Of a stretch of 64,000 nt of DNA, positions 45,942 through 54,309 are shown piece by piece. Within the stretch, counting starts at the first letter, position 1. Each line of letters opens with the position of its first letter. The DNA is taken from contig CAWFOB010000009.1 of the NCBI GenBank assembly GCA_963817375.1, positions 151,477 through 215,476 of the forward strand. The letters are read 5' to 3'. A program made the position numbers and the translations under genes. The notes below the pieces were generated by a model. It was not told the DNA's origin. It saw only the letters and a program-made list of their open reading frames with translations, and made no database searches. The stretch is from JACVRM01 sp963817375 (GTDB lineage Bacteria > Actinomycetota > Thermoleophilia > Gaiellales > Gaiellaceae).

Positions 45942-46109
45942 ATGGAGAAGAAGATCGAGGGCCACGAGGAGTACACGAAGCCCGAGCTTCGTGAGTACGG
46001 CGACCTGCGGGAGCTGACCGCCGGCAACGCATCGGGCACCCACACCGACACGGCGTCGGGCACGCCCGTGCCGTTCGTCTTCAGCGGCCCGATTCCGGGC
46101 CACGGGTAA
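45942..46109 (+). CDS. Lasso peptide precursor 4
   Basis: 55 residues. The leader and ring equal those of gene 3, and the tail is extended by His-Gly after GPIPG, giving a 28-residue core, long for a lasso peptide. The change looks like a small insertion of GCCACGGG-type sequence before the stop. The ribosome-binding site GAGGGGGAT precedes ATG at 45942. Confidence 0.92.
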   Translation: MEKKIEGHEEYTKPELREYGDLRELTAGNASGTHTDTASGTPVPFVFSGPIPGHG

Positions 46110-46118
46110 TCGCCTTTC

Positions 46119-46148
46119 GGCGGCCGGCTCGACAACGGGCCGGCCGCC
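46119..46148 (+). terminator. Hairpin after lasso precursor 4
   Basis: 12-bp stem GGCGGCCGGCTC / GGGCCGGCCGCC with loop GACAAC, 9 nt after the stop codon. The ninth pair is G-C where genes 1 and 3 have A-T and gene 2 has G-T. Confidence 0.75.
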
Positions 46149-46175
46149 CTCGCTTCCTCTGCCGGCCACGCCGTC

Positions 46176-46181
46176 TACGCT
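46176..46181 (+). promoter_or_regulatory. TACGCT -10-like element upstream of the GT4 gene
   Basis: TACGCT lies 8 nt before the ATG at 46190. The glycosyltransferase thus appears to have its own leaderless promoter, separate from the lasso genes. Confidence 0.5.
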
Positions 46182-46189
46182 GAGAGCGG

Positions 46190-47353
46190 ATGCGCGATCG
46201 CTCACGGCCCGGGAGCCGGCGGATTCTGTTCTTCGACGCCCAGGGCTGGGAACGCTGGTCCCCCGACGCCATCGAGCGCAGGGGGCTGGGGGGATCGGAG
46301 ACGGCTCTCGTGCGGGTGGCGTCCTCGCTTGCCGCCCGCGGTCACGACGTCACCGTGCACGTCGACTCGTTCGAGGGGATCGTCGACGGGGTCGTCTACC
46401 GTCTCGTCGATCGCTGGGACCCGCGCGATCCCGTTGACGCCGTCGTCGTTTCGCGGTTGCCGGAGCTTTTCGATCACGAGATCGCAGCGCCGGTCCGCAC
46501 GTTCTGGTGCCACGACTCCTACTACAACGGGCTGACGCCGGAGCGCGCCGCACGCATGACGTCGGTCGTCGTCCTCTCGGACTGGCAGCGCGACCTCTTC
46601 GCACGCAATTACCCGCCGGTAGCGGACAAGCTCCAGATCGTCCGCAACGGAATCCGGCTGCGCGACGACGACGGGCGCATGCTCTACGAGGGAGCCGAGC
46701 GAGGGTTCGGCGAGCGCGCTCCGCGCTGCATCTACTCATCGCTCCCTAACCGCGGGCTCGACGTCCTTCTCGAGGTCTGGCCCGAGATCCGGCGGCGGGT
46801 TCCGGAGGCTGAGCTGGACGTCTACTACGGGTGGGACGTCTACGACCAGATCGCCGAGCGAAGTCACCAGCTACGCGGCTACAAGGTCCTGCTCTACCAC
46901 CTGCTCGACCGCGCAGGCGGCGAGGCAGGCGGCGTCGTCATGCGCGGCCGCGTCAGTCAACCCGAGCTTCATGCCGCCATGACCCGAGCGCGCGTCTGGT
47001 CGTACCCGACCGGGTTCCCCGAGACGAGCTGCATCAGCGCGATGGAGGCACGTGCCGCCGGTCTCGCGCTCGTGACCACCGACCTGGGCGCCCTGTCCGA
47101 GACCGTCGGACACGATCACGGAGTGCTGATCCCGGTCGACGAGCGGCTCGTTCAGAGGCGCTTCGACGAGAATCAGCCGTTGCTCGAGCGGCCGAACAAC
47201 ACGGCCGAGTACCGCGCCGCCTTCGTCGACGCGGTGAGCGAGCTGCTCGCGGACGAGGCCGCGTGGACTATGCAGCACGCCCGTGCTCTCGACGGCGTCG
47301 AGACGCTCGACTGGAGCCACCGGGTTGAGGACTGGGAGCAGGTCTTGCTCTAG
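46190..47353 (+). CDS. GT4-like glycosyltransferase
   Basis: A 387-residue GT-B glycosyltransferase. N-terminal RRGLGGSETALVRVASSLAARGHDVTVH is the acceptor-side loop; the C-terminal domain has QIVRNGIRL, YSSLPNRGLDVLLEVWPEI and PTGFPETSCISAMEARAAGLALVTT with the donor-binding Glu. It is the first gene of the polysaccharide region, just after the lasso hairpin. A lasso-modifying role is possible but unproven. It converges with the next gene, sharing the palindromic CTAG of both stop codons. Confidence 0.85.
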   Translation: MRDRSRPGSRRILFFDAQGWERWSPDAIERRGLGGSETALVRVASSLAARGHDVTVHVDSFEGIVDGVVYRLVDRWDPRDPVDAVVVSRLPELFDHEIAAPVRTFWCHDSYYNGLTPERAARMTSVVVLSDWQRDLFARNYPPVADKLQIVRNGIRLRDDDGRMLYEGAERGFGERAPRCIYSSLPNRGLDVLLEVWPEIRRRVPEAELDVYYGWDVYDQIAERSHQLRGYKVLLYHLLDRAGGEAGGVVMRGRVSQPELHAAMTRARVWSYPTGFPETSCISAMEARAAGLALVTTDLGALSETVGHDHGVLIPVDERLVQRRFDENQPLLERPNNTAEYRAAFVDAVSELLADEAAWTMQHARALDGVETLDWSHRVEDWEQVLL

Positions 47354-48433
47354 GACGGTGCGTCGCGCGCCGCCCAGGCTCGCGCGAGCCACTCCTGGCC
47401 CTTGTCGGGCCGGCCCTGACGGAAGCAGGCCTCGGAGAGGTGGATCAGCGGTAGGAACGTGAATTCGGCGGGGTTGACCGGCAGCTCTGACCGGGGGACG
47501 CCGAGCTCGAGCGTGCGCGTCGCCCAGCGCTCGACCTCGTCCCAGCGGCCGAGCGCCGCGTAGGCCTGCGTCAGCCCTGCGGCGGTCTCGGGCCAGTCGG
47601 GACGCTCCACCACGGACGCGAGCTCGATCGCGACGGCAGCCTCCGGATCGCCCGTGTGCAGCCGGCAGAGCGCTAGGCGGTGGTGAATCTGAGCACGCTC
47701 GTCGCGCCAGGCCACCGGCCTGGCGAGGTACTCCTCGAGGTACGGGATCGCCTCCTCGTAGCGCTCGCGCGCCATGTGCTCAGCGGCCAGATACACGAGC
47801 GTGTGCTTGTCGACCGGGCGCCCAGCTTGTCGAGCCTGGTCACGCTCGCGCTCGAGAAGCCTCAGGTTCCGGCCGGCGTCGTAGCGGCCGGACGGCCGCA
47901 TATGAACGACACGCGCCGTGTCGGGCGGGACGCGACGAAGCCGCACGGGCTGCTCGTCGTCGTGCCGGAGCGCCTCGTGGACGACGCCATGCCAGCGCAG
48001 CGTCCCGTCGCGCCGCACCACGCGTTCGCGCCACAGCTGCATGACGGTCTTTCCGTGCTCGTTGCGCGTGTAGTCGTAGAGCAGCGCGAGCCCCTCGTCG
48101 CTCGGCTCGGCGGCCGCGACGAGCTGCCGAAGCTGCTCACCGCCGACGAGGACGTCGTCGTCGTCCAACCACAGGATCCATTCCGTCTGCGGCGAGACGA
48201 GCTCGAATGACTGCTCGCGCGCCCACGCGAAGTCGTCGCGCCACTCGCCGCGGGCGACGGTGACCCCGCGCGCCTCCAGGTGTTCGACGGTCGCCGTCCT
48301 TCGAGCCCGTGTCGAAGACGTAGATCTCGTCGACGTGAGCCGCCGCCGAGTCGAGGCAGCGGTCGATCACGCCGATCGAGTCTCTCGTGATCATCGCGAG
48401 CGCGATGCGCGGCGCGTCAGCGGCGTCGGGCAT
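47350..48433 (-). CDS. GT2 glycosyltransferase with TPR-like C-terminus, frame broken near 48297
   Basis: About 361 residues. The N-terminus has the GT2 pattern RIALAMITRDSIGVIDRCLDS, VFDTGSKDG and WILWLDDDDVL (DxD). From about residue 200 it turns into helical repeats (ALCRLHTGDPEAAVAIEL, TQAYAALGRWDEVERWATR), TPR-like. This layout is common in the SunT-like GT2 group. One extra base near 48297 splits the frame. ATG at 48433 lies inside the upstream LuxR gene; the stop overlaps the GT4 gene. Confidence 0.82.
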
Positions 48434-49094
48434 CGTCGGAGATCGCGAGGATCCCCGTGCCGAGCCCGTGGTCGGGGTCGAGGATCCGAGCGGTCGCCTC
48501 GGTTCGTGAGCGCACACCCAGCTTCGAGAACGAGGACGAGAGGTGGCTCTTCACGGTTGCCTCGGTGACGAACAGCTTGCGGGCGATCTCGCCGTTCGAG
48601 AAGCCCATGACGACCATCGCCATCACCTGCTTCTCGCGCGTCGACAGCACAGGGCGCGCGACCCGCTGCCAGAGCTCGCCAGGGAGGACGACCTGACCGG
48701 CGCACGCCGCGTAGAGCGTGACGACCAGCGTCTCGGAGGCGCGTCCGTCGGTAACGATGCCGTCGACGCCGGCATTCAGCAGCTCGCGAAGCTCGCGCGG
48801 CGACGCCGTGTCCACGACGACCACGAGCCGCGACGGCGTCGTCGGCGGCGCGCATCTCGGCGGCGAGCCGGGTCGCGGCGGACGCCGTGGCACCACAGAT
48901 GACGAGGGCGTCTGCGCCCGCCGAACGCGCTGCCCAGTCCGCTGCCTGACGCGGTTGTCGTCAGCACGCCGCTTGCGCGCAGCAGGCCGACAACGTCGCC
49001 GCGCTTGCCGGGACTCGGCCGCAAGCACGGCCACGATGCTGAGACCGGGGCCGGCGCCGGGCATTGCGCGCGGCGATGAAGCCGAGATCCCCAT
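48417..49094 (-). CDS. LuxR-family response regulator with degenerate receiver, N-terminal indels
   Basis: About 225 residues. The C-terminus is a clear NarL/LuxR DNA-binding domain (VLSTREKQVMAMVVMGFSNGEIARKLFVTEATVKSHLSSSFSKLGVRSRTEA, quoted here only in part as STREKQVMAMV and ATVKSHLSSSFSKLGV). The N-terminal half has receiver-like strands (RLVVVVDTASPRELRELLNA, GVDGIVTD) but no obvious phospho-acceptor aspartate, and indels between 48840 and 48990 obscure part of it. It may regulate the polysaccharide or lasso genes. ATG at 49094 is chosen because TATTGT lies 8 nt upstream. Confidence 0.78.
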   Translation of the reverse strand: MGISASSPRAMPGAGPGLSIVAVLAAESRQARRRCRPAARKRRADDNRVRQRTGQRVRRAQTPSSSVVPRRPPRPGSPPRCAPPTTPSRLVVVVDTASPRELRELLNAGVDGIVTDGRASETLVVTLYAACAGQVVLPGELWQRVARPVLSTREKQVMAMVVMGFSNGEIARKLFVTEATVKSHLSSSFSKLGVRSRTEATARILDPDHGLGTGILAISDDARRR

Positions 49095-49102
49095 TTCCAC
49101 TG

Positions 49103-49108
49103 ACAATA
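49103..49108 (-). promoter_or_regulatory. TATTGT -10-like element upstream of the LuxR gene
   Basis: On the complement, TATTGT lies 8 nt before the ATG at 49094. It fits the leaderless TAnnnT series. Confidence 0.45.
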
Positions 49109-49175
49109 CAGCCGCTTCGCGCCGGGTAATCGCCGCCCCTTGCGCGTCACGCGGCCCGTCGCCGCATGATGAGCT

Positions 49176-50688
49176 ATGGCCGTCGGACAGTCAGTCCCGC
49201 CAGGAGAGGCCGCCGGAGCCGAGACCGGCGTCGACGTCCGGCTGCGCGAGTCGACGCTCGCCGGTCTCGCCTGGATCGGCGGCGGGCGCGTCGTGCAGCA
49301 TGGCGCCGTCATCGTCGCGACGGCGGCGCTCGCCCGCCTGCTGACCCCGCGCGACTTCGGCCTGCTCGCCATGACCGCCGTCTTTACCGGGTTCGCCGCG
49401 GTCTTCGCGGACCTCGGCCTGACGGCGGCGCTCGTGCAGCGCAAGAGCCTGACCGACAGCCACCTGACGGCGGCGCTCTGGGTCAACGTGGCCACGTCGC
49501 TCGTCCTCGCCGCCGTCCTCGCTGCGGTCAGTCCCGTTGTCGCCGCGCTCTACGACGAGCCGCTCGTCATCCCGATGATGCTCGTGCTCGTTCTCGCTTT
49601 CCCGTTCTCCGCGTTCGCGGCCGTCCAGATCGGCCTCGCAGAGCGGACGATGGACTTCCGCCGGCTCGCGTACGTCGAGACCGGCGCGGTCGTCGTATCG
49701 TTCGCCGTCGCGATCGCCGCCGCCCTGGGCGGGCTCGGCGTGTGGAGCCTGGTGCTTCAGCCCGTCGTGCAGGCGGCTGTGCGCTCCGTCGCGCTGTGGT
49801 GGTCGAGCGCGTGGCGGCCGTCGGGCGCGCGTGGACCGCGTGGCCGTGCGCGAGTTGCTCGGATTCGGCGGGCACCTCGCCGGCGCCAACGCGCTCAACT
49901 ACTGGATCCGCTCGGTCGACCAGTTCGCCGTCGGCGCGTTTGCCGGCGCGCGGCAGCTCGGCCTGTACTCGCGCGCCTACCAGCTGATGCTCCTGCCGCT
50001 GACCCAGGTGACCTGGGTGGGCGGCCGCGTCATGTTCCCGGCGCTGTCCCGGCTTGCCGGCGCGACCGAGCGCGCTCGGCGCGCGTACCTCCGGGCCGTG
50101 ACGCTCATCGCATTCGTGACCTTCCCACTCATGGCCGTCCTGTTCGTCTCTGCCGTGCCGCTCATCCGTGTTCTGCTCGGCAGTCAGTGGGCGGGCTCCG
50201 TCCCGATCTTCCGCATCCTCTGCGTCGTCGGCGTCCTGCAGTCGGTGACGGCGACGGCGGGATGGCTGTACCAGTCGCACGGGCGCACGAGCTGGATGCT
50301 GCGCTGGGGGGTGGTCAACCTGGCTGCCACGTGCGTCGCCGTCGCGATTGGCGTCCACTGGGGCGCGATCGGCGTTGCAGCGGCCTATGCGATCCGGACG
50401 CTTGTCGTCGCCGGTCCGGTGCTCGCGATCGCGGGAAGCCTCGTCGGGCTTGGCCTTCGCGACCTCGGCCGCGCACTGAGTGGAATCATCGGGGCATCGC
50501 TCCTTGCGGCCGTCGCGGCCGCGGCCGCCGACTACGCGCTCGCCGGTGCGTCACCGCTCGTGCGCCTCGCCGGCGATCTCGCCGCCGGCGTCGCGGCATA
50601 TCTCGCGATCGCGGCACTCGCCCGGCTGAGCGCATACCGCGAGGCGCGTGCGATCGTCACGCAATTGCGCCACCGTGCGGCCGCATGA
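49176..50688 (+). CDS. Polysaccharide flippase (Wzx/PST type), frame broken near 49830
   Basis: About 503 residues and 12-14 hydrophobic helices. The N-terminus LARLLTPRDFGLLAMTAVFTG and the later NYWIRSVDQFAVGAFAGARQLGLYSRAYQL are typical of oligosaccharide flippases that move lipid-linked repeat units across the membrane. One indel near 49830 splits the frame; the second half, from VRELLGFGGHL, is intact. It overlaps the pyruvyltransferase gene by ATGA. An apparently longer protein running into the next gene is an artefact of the shift. Confidence 0.87.
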
Positions 50689-51956
50689 GCCCGCTCCGCG
50701 TGAACATCACGAACTGTGTGCTTCTGAACGGGGGCGATGCCGCGATCGTCGAGGCGACGATTGCGGCGCTGAGCGACCTCATGGAAGAACCGGTCGAGTT
50801 CACGGTGTTCGACCAGCAGGCTGACGTCTCCGCGCGTCACTTCCCCGATCTCCGCCTGCGCCCGTGGCCATGGCAGGTCTTCTGTTCGCCGCACAGGCGA
50901 CGGATCGTGCGGCTCGCAACCTGGCCGTTCGCGCTCGCCCGGGCGTCGGTCGCCGCGTGGCTGATCGGGCGCGGCGCCGAGCGGCTCGCGCGCCCGCTCC
51001 TACGCCCGGAGGAACGGTCGTTCCTGACCGAGTACGCAAGCGCCGATCTCGTTCTGAGCAAGGGCGGCACGTACCTGGTCGAGCACTACCGCCTCGCCCC
51101 GCACATCTTCGATTTCCGCCTGGCATCGCTGCTGCGGAAGCGGCTCGTCCTCGCGCCGCAGTCGCTCGGCCCGTTTACCAAGCCGACGTCACGGGCCGCG
51201 CTTCGGCGGGTCCTTGCCCGCGCGACCGTGTACGTGCGCGACGAGCGTTCGCGCGACCACCTGCTCGAGCTCGGCCTGCCGGCGGACGTCATCCACATCG
51301 GGGCCGACACGGCCTTTGCGGCAGCAGACCCCGCCGTCCTGGCCGCTGCGAAGACGCGGCAGGTTCCAGAGCACCCCCGCGTCGCGGTCTCAGTCCGGGA
51401 CTGGCCGTTTGTGGCCGATCCGCAGCGCGTCATGGCGCGCTACCGCGAGGCGATCGCCGCGCTCGTCACGCATGTCGTGCGCGAGCACGGCGCCCAGGTG
51501 ACCTTCCTGTCGACGTGCCAGGGCGTGCCGGAGTACGTCACCGACGACTCCGCGGTTGCGCGCACGATCGCGGACACGCTGCCGGCCGACGTCACCGACG
51601 CGGTCGAGATCGACGGCGCCTGGCTCTCACCGCCCGCACTCCGGGAACGCGTCGCGTCCTTCGATCTGGCCGTGGCGACGCGAATGCACTTCGGGATCGT
51701 CGCGCTCGCCGCCGGCGTGCCGGTGCTGCCGATCGCCTACGAGTTCAAGACGAACGAGCTCTTCCGCCAGCTCGGGCTTTCCGACTTCGTGCAGGACCTG
51801 AGGACCATCGACCCGGAAGCCGCAGTCGCCGCGCTCGACAGGTTCGTCGCGGAGCTCGCGTCACGCCGGGCCGCGCTCTTCGATCAGGTCGAGGACCAGC
51901 GGGTAAGCGCGATCTCTGTGATGCGCGAGATCGCGCGTCAGCTCGAGCGAGCCTGA
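50685..51956 (+). CDS. Polysaccharide pyruvyl transferase family protein
   Basis: A 423-residue protein that would add pyruvate ketals to sugar residues. It has NITNCVLLNGGDAAIVEAT at the N-terminus, SKGGTYLVEHYRL, LAPQSLGPF and the conserved C-terminal ATRMHFGIVALAAGVPVLPI and YEFKTNELF. The CsaB/WcaK-like layout is clear. It is co-translated with the flippase and converges with the next gene with a 19-nt overlap. Pyruvylation usually adds negative charge or an anchoring epitope to envelope polymers. Confidence 0.87.
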   Translation: MSPLRVNITNCVLLNGGDAAIVEATIAALSDLMEEPVEFTVFDQQADVSARHFPDLRLRPWPWQVFCSPHRRRIVRLATWPFALARASVAAWLIGRGAERLARPLLRPEERSFLTEYASADLVLSKGGTYLVEHYRLAPHIFDFRLASLLRKRLVLAPQSLGPFTKPTSRAALRRVLARATVYVRDERSRDHLLELGLPADVIHIGADTAFAAADPAVLAAAKTRQVPEHPRVAVSVRDWPFVADPQRVMARYREAIAALVTHVVREHGAQVTFLSTCQGVPEYVTDDSAVARTIADTLPADVTDAVEIDGAWLSPPALRERVASFDLAVATRMHFGIVALAAGVPVLPIAYEFKTNELFRQLGLSDFVQDLRTIDPEAAVAALDRFVAELASRRAALFDQVEDQRVSAISVMREIARQLERA

Positions 51957-52921
51957 CCGACGACCGGGCTCGGGCTCAACCGCGGCCCGAGCTCGATCGG
52001 CGGCAGGTCGTCGAGGACGGCGACGCGCTTCGACGCCGCTGCGACGATGTCGTCCCACGTGAGCGCCTCGACCGCACGGTCGATCGCAAGGTCGCGCTGC
52101 GCCAGCTCCCGCGCGATCTCGAGCTGGTGATCGTCGACGTTCTCGTCCAGATGCGAGCGGCGCGGGACGAGCACCGGGCAATGGCCTAGCTCGAGCGCCG
52201 TCACCGCAGTCGCGAACCCGGCGTGCGCGATGACGGCGTCCGCGTTCCGGATGTCCGCTTCGAGCTCCGGGACGGGCACGAGCCGCCGCTCTTCGACCGG
52301 CAGTCCGGTCACGTCCGTCGGGCCGATCTGCCAGCAGACGTCTACGCCCGCGGGGACGATCCGCAGGACCTGTTCGACCAGCCGCCGGAACCCGTAGGGC
52401 GTCGTGCCGAGCGTGACGACGATCCGGCGCACTTCGACCTCGCGGGCCGGCGCCGGCGAGAACGCGTCGAGGATCGAGCCCGCGTAGCGCCACCGGCCGC
52501 CGTCGTGCGCGGGGTACTGGGTGTAGAGCTTCACACCGGGCACGCGCGCGAGCAGCCGACCGGTGAGGGAGTGCCCGTCGACACGGCTTCCGCTCTCGAT
52601 GTAGTGACACGCGATGCCGTGCGCGCGGGCAAGCGGAAGGAAAGAGAGAGCGATCCCCGATCCATTGCTGACGACCGCCGAGAACTGGGTGCCGCGACCG
52701 AGCAGCCGCCGTGCGGTCGCCACGTTCCGGAGAACGCTCGAGACGTCGCGCGGGTAGGTGTGGCGGACGAAGACGACGTCCCGGCCGTCGAGCAGCGACC
52801 GGCTTTGCGGGGTGTCGAACGTGACCCAGGTCGCGTCCGCAGGGATCCCGCGCAGCCGGGGCTCCAGCCGGTAGAGCTCGGCCAGATGCCCTCCTGCGCT
52901 GGCGACGTAGAGCGTCTTCAC
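51938..52921 (-). CDS. Glycosyltransferase with fused Alg14- and Alg13-like halves
   Basis: A 327-residue GT28-type enzyme. Residues 1-170 resemble Alg14/EpsE membrane-anchor subunits (YVASAGGHLAELYRLEP, SNGSGIALSFLPLA, CHYIESGSR), and from RRIVVTLGTTPYGFRRL the rest resembles the catalytic Alg13 half (ADAVIAHAGFATAVTALELG, LVPRRSHLDENVDDHQ). Single-chain forms of this two-subunit enzyme transfer GlcNAc or related sugars to lipid-linked acceptors. It overlaps the upstream GT4 gene by 4 nt. Confidence 0.83.
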   Translation of the reverse strand: MKTLYVASAGGHLAELYRLEPRLRGIPADATWVTFDTPQSRSLLDGRDVVFVRHTYPRDVSSVLRNVATARRLLGRGTQFSAVVSNGSGIALSFLPLARAHGIACHYIESGSRVDGHSLTGRLLARVPGVKLYTQYPAHDGGRWRYAGSILDAFSPAPAREVEVRRIVVTLGTTPYGFRRLVEQVLRIVPAGVDVCWQIGPTDVTGLPVEERRLVPVPELEADIRNADAVIAHAGFATAVTALELGHCPVLVPRRSHLDENVDDHQLEIARELAQRDLAIDRAVEALTWDDIVAAASKRVAVLDDLPPIELGPRLSPSPVVGQARSS

Positions 52922-54309
52922 GCGCCGGCCCCGGTCTCAACGGACGAGAACAGGTCGACCAGCCGTCGTGCCGACGAGGCGGCGTTGAAGTCCGAAACCA
53001 CGCGCGCGCGCCCGGCGCGACGCATGCGGTCCCGCCCCACCGGATCGCGCAGGACATCGGCGAGCACCGAGGCGAGCTCATCGGCGCGCCCGGGCGTGAC
53101 GAGGCGGCCGGTGACGCCGTCCTCGACGAGCTCCGGGACGCCGGCGATCCGGGTGGCGACGACGGGCACCTCGAGCGCCATCGCCTCCATGAGGACGAAC
53201 GGCAGGCCCTCGGCGAAGCTGGACGAGCAGAACACGGCTGCGCGCTCGTAGAGGTCGCGAATCTGGTCCTGATCGACGGCGCCGGTGAAGGTGACGCGGT
53301 CAGCGATGCCGAGGCGCTCGGCCGTCGTCTTCAGGTGCGCTTCCTCGTTCCCCGAGCCCACGAGGACGAGCTGCCCGTCCACGCCCTCGTCGACCACGCG
53401 GCGTAGTGCTTGGAGCAGGACTGGGAAGCCCTTGTCGGGCACGAGCCGGCCGACGGACAGGACGACGCCGCTCTCGGCATACGGCGTGCGCCGCACGAAC
53501 ACGTCCGGGTCGAGCCCGCAATGCACGACGTGCAGCTTTGGCCACTGATCCTCTGGGACCTTGGCCATCAGCTGGCTGCGTGTGAAGTCGCTGATGCAGA
53601 CGACGAAGGCGGCCGAGCGCACCTTTTGCGGCAGCCGGTGGCGCTCGACGTCCCAGAGCTCGAGGGGGCCATGCATCGTGAAGCTCCACGTCCACCGGAC
53701 GCCCCGGTCGCCGTCGCCGAAGTAGGCGGCGAGGAGCGTCACGTCCGCGGCGACGTTGGCCATGTGGGCATGGAGATGCCGGAGCCCGCCGAGTGAGCAG
53801 CGGCGCCAGGCGACGATCGCCTCGACGAAGTAGAAGAACTGCCAGACCAGGCCGCGAACACCCGGCGGCGCCAACCGCAGCGCGTGCACGAGCGTCGCGA
53901 CGTAGTGGAACGGGCGCCGCGCGAATGCGCGCAGGTGGGCGCCGACGACGTCGCCCCAGCGAGGCGGCAGGATTGCGTAGGTCGTGTCGGCCGCGACCCG
54001 GCTGCGTTTCGACAGAGCGTCCGCGCCGGCTGCCTGCCTGATCGAGATCGTCTCGACGTGCACGCCAAGCTTCCTGAGCGCGTCGATCTCGTCGAGGACG
54101 AACGTCTGCGAGAGCGCAGGGTGGAGGCCGGCGATGTACGCGACGCGTGGCGCACCCGCGACGTCCGTCGGGACCATCCGGCCCTCCGTCCGGGCGCCGG
54201 CCGCCTTCCTCCGTTGCGTCTCGTCGCGCACCACCGACTCATTTTCGGTCGTAACACGGCCGTCCGTGAGTTCGCCGCTCCGTGCGCTCACCGGTGCGTC
54301 CTCTGCCAA
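52918..54309 (-). CDS. GT4 family glycosyltransferase
   Basis: A 463-residue GT-B enzyme. An N-terminal tail of about 50 residues, then VAYIAGLHPALSQTFVLDEI, HAHMANVAADVTLLAAY, VVHCGLDPDVF, SVGRLVPDKGFPVLLQALRR and FCSSSFAEGLPFVLMEAMA with the donor-binding Glu pair. The frame is intact. It overlaps the downstream Alg13/14-like gene and the upstream GT2 gene by 22 nt, so the three minus-strand genes form one operon. Confidence 0.88.
   Translation of the reverse strand: MAEDAPVSARSGELTDGRVTTENESVVRDETQRRKAAGARTEGRMVPTDVAGAPRVAYIAGLHPALSQTFVLDEIDALRKLGVHVETISIRQAAGADALSKRSRVAADTTYAILPPRWGDVVGAHLRAFARRPFHYVATLVHALRLAPPGVRGLVWQFFYFVEAIVAWRRCSLGGLRHLHAHMANVAADVTLLAAYFGDGDRGVRWTWSFTMHGPLELWDVERHRLPQKVRSAAFVVCISDFTRSQLMAKVPEDQWPKLHVVHCGLDPDVFVRRTPYAESGVVLSVGRLVPDKGFPVLLQALRRVVDEGVDGQLVLVGSGNEEAHLKTTAERLGIADRVTFTGAVDQDQIRDLYERAAVFCSSSFAEGLPFVLMEAMALEVPVVATRIAGVPELVEDGVTGRLVTPGRADELASVLADVLRDPVGRDRMRRAGRARVVSDFNAASSARRLVDLFSSVETGAGA

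Noticed and set aside
49176..51956. Apparent flippase-pyruvyltransferase fusion of 926 residues
   Set aside because: The join is created by the indel near 49830; the flippase continues in another frame to 50688 and the pyruvyltransferase has its own ATG at 50685.
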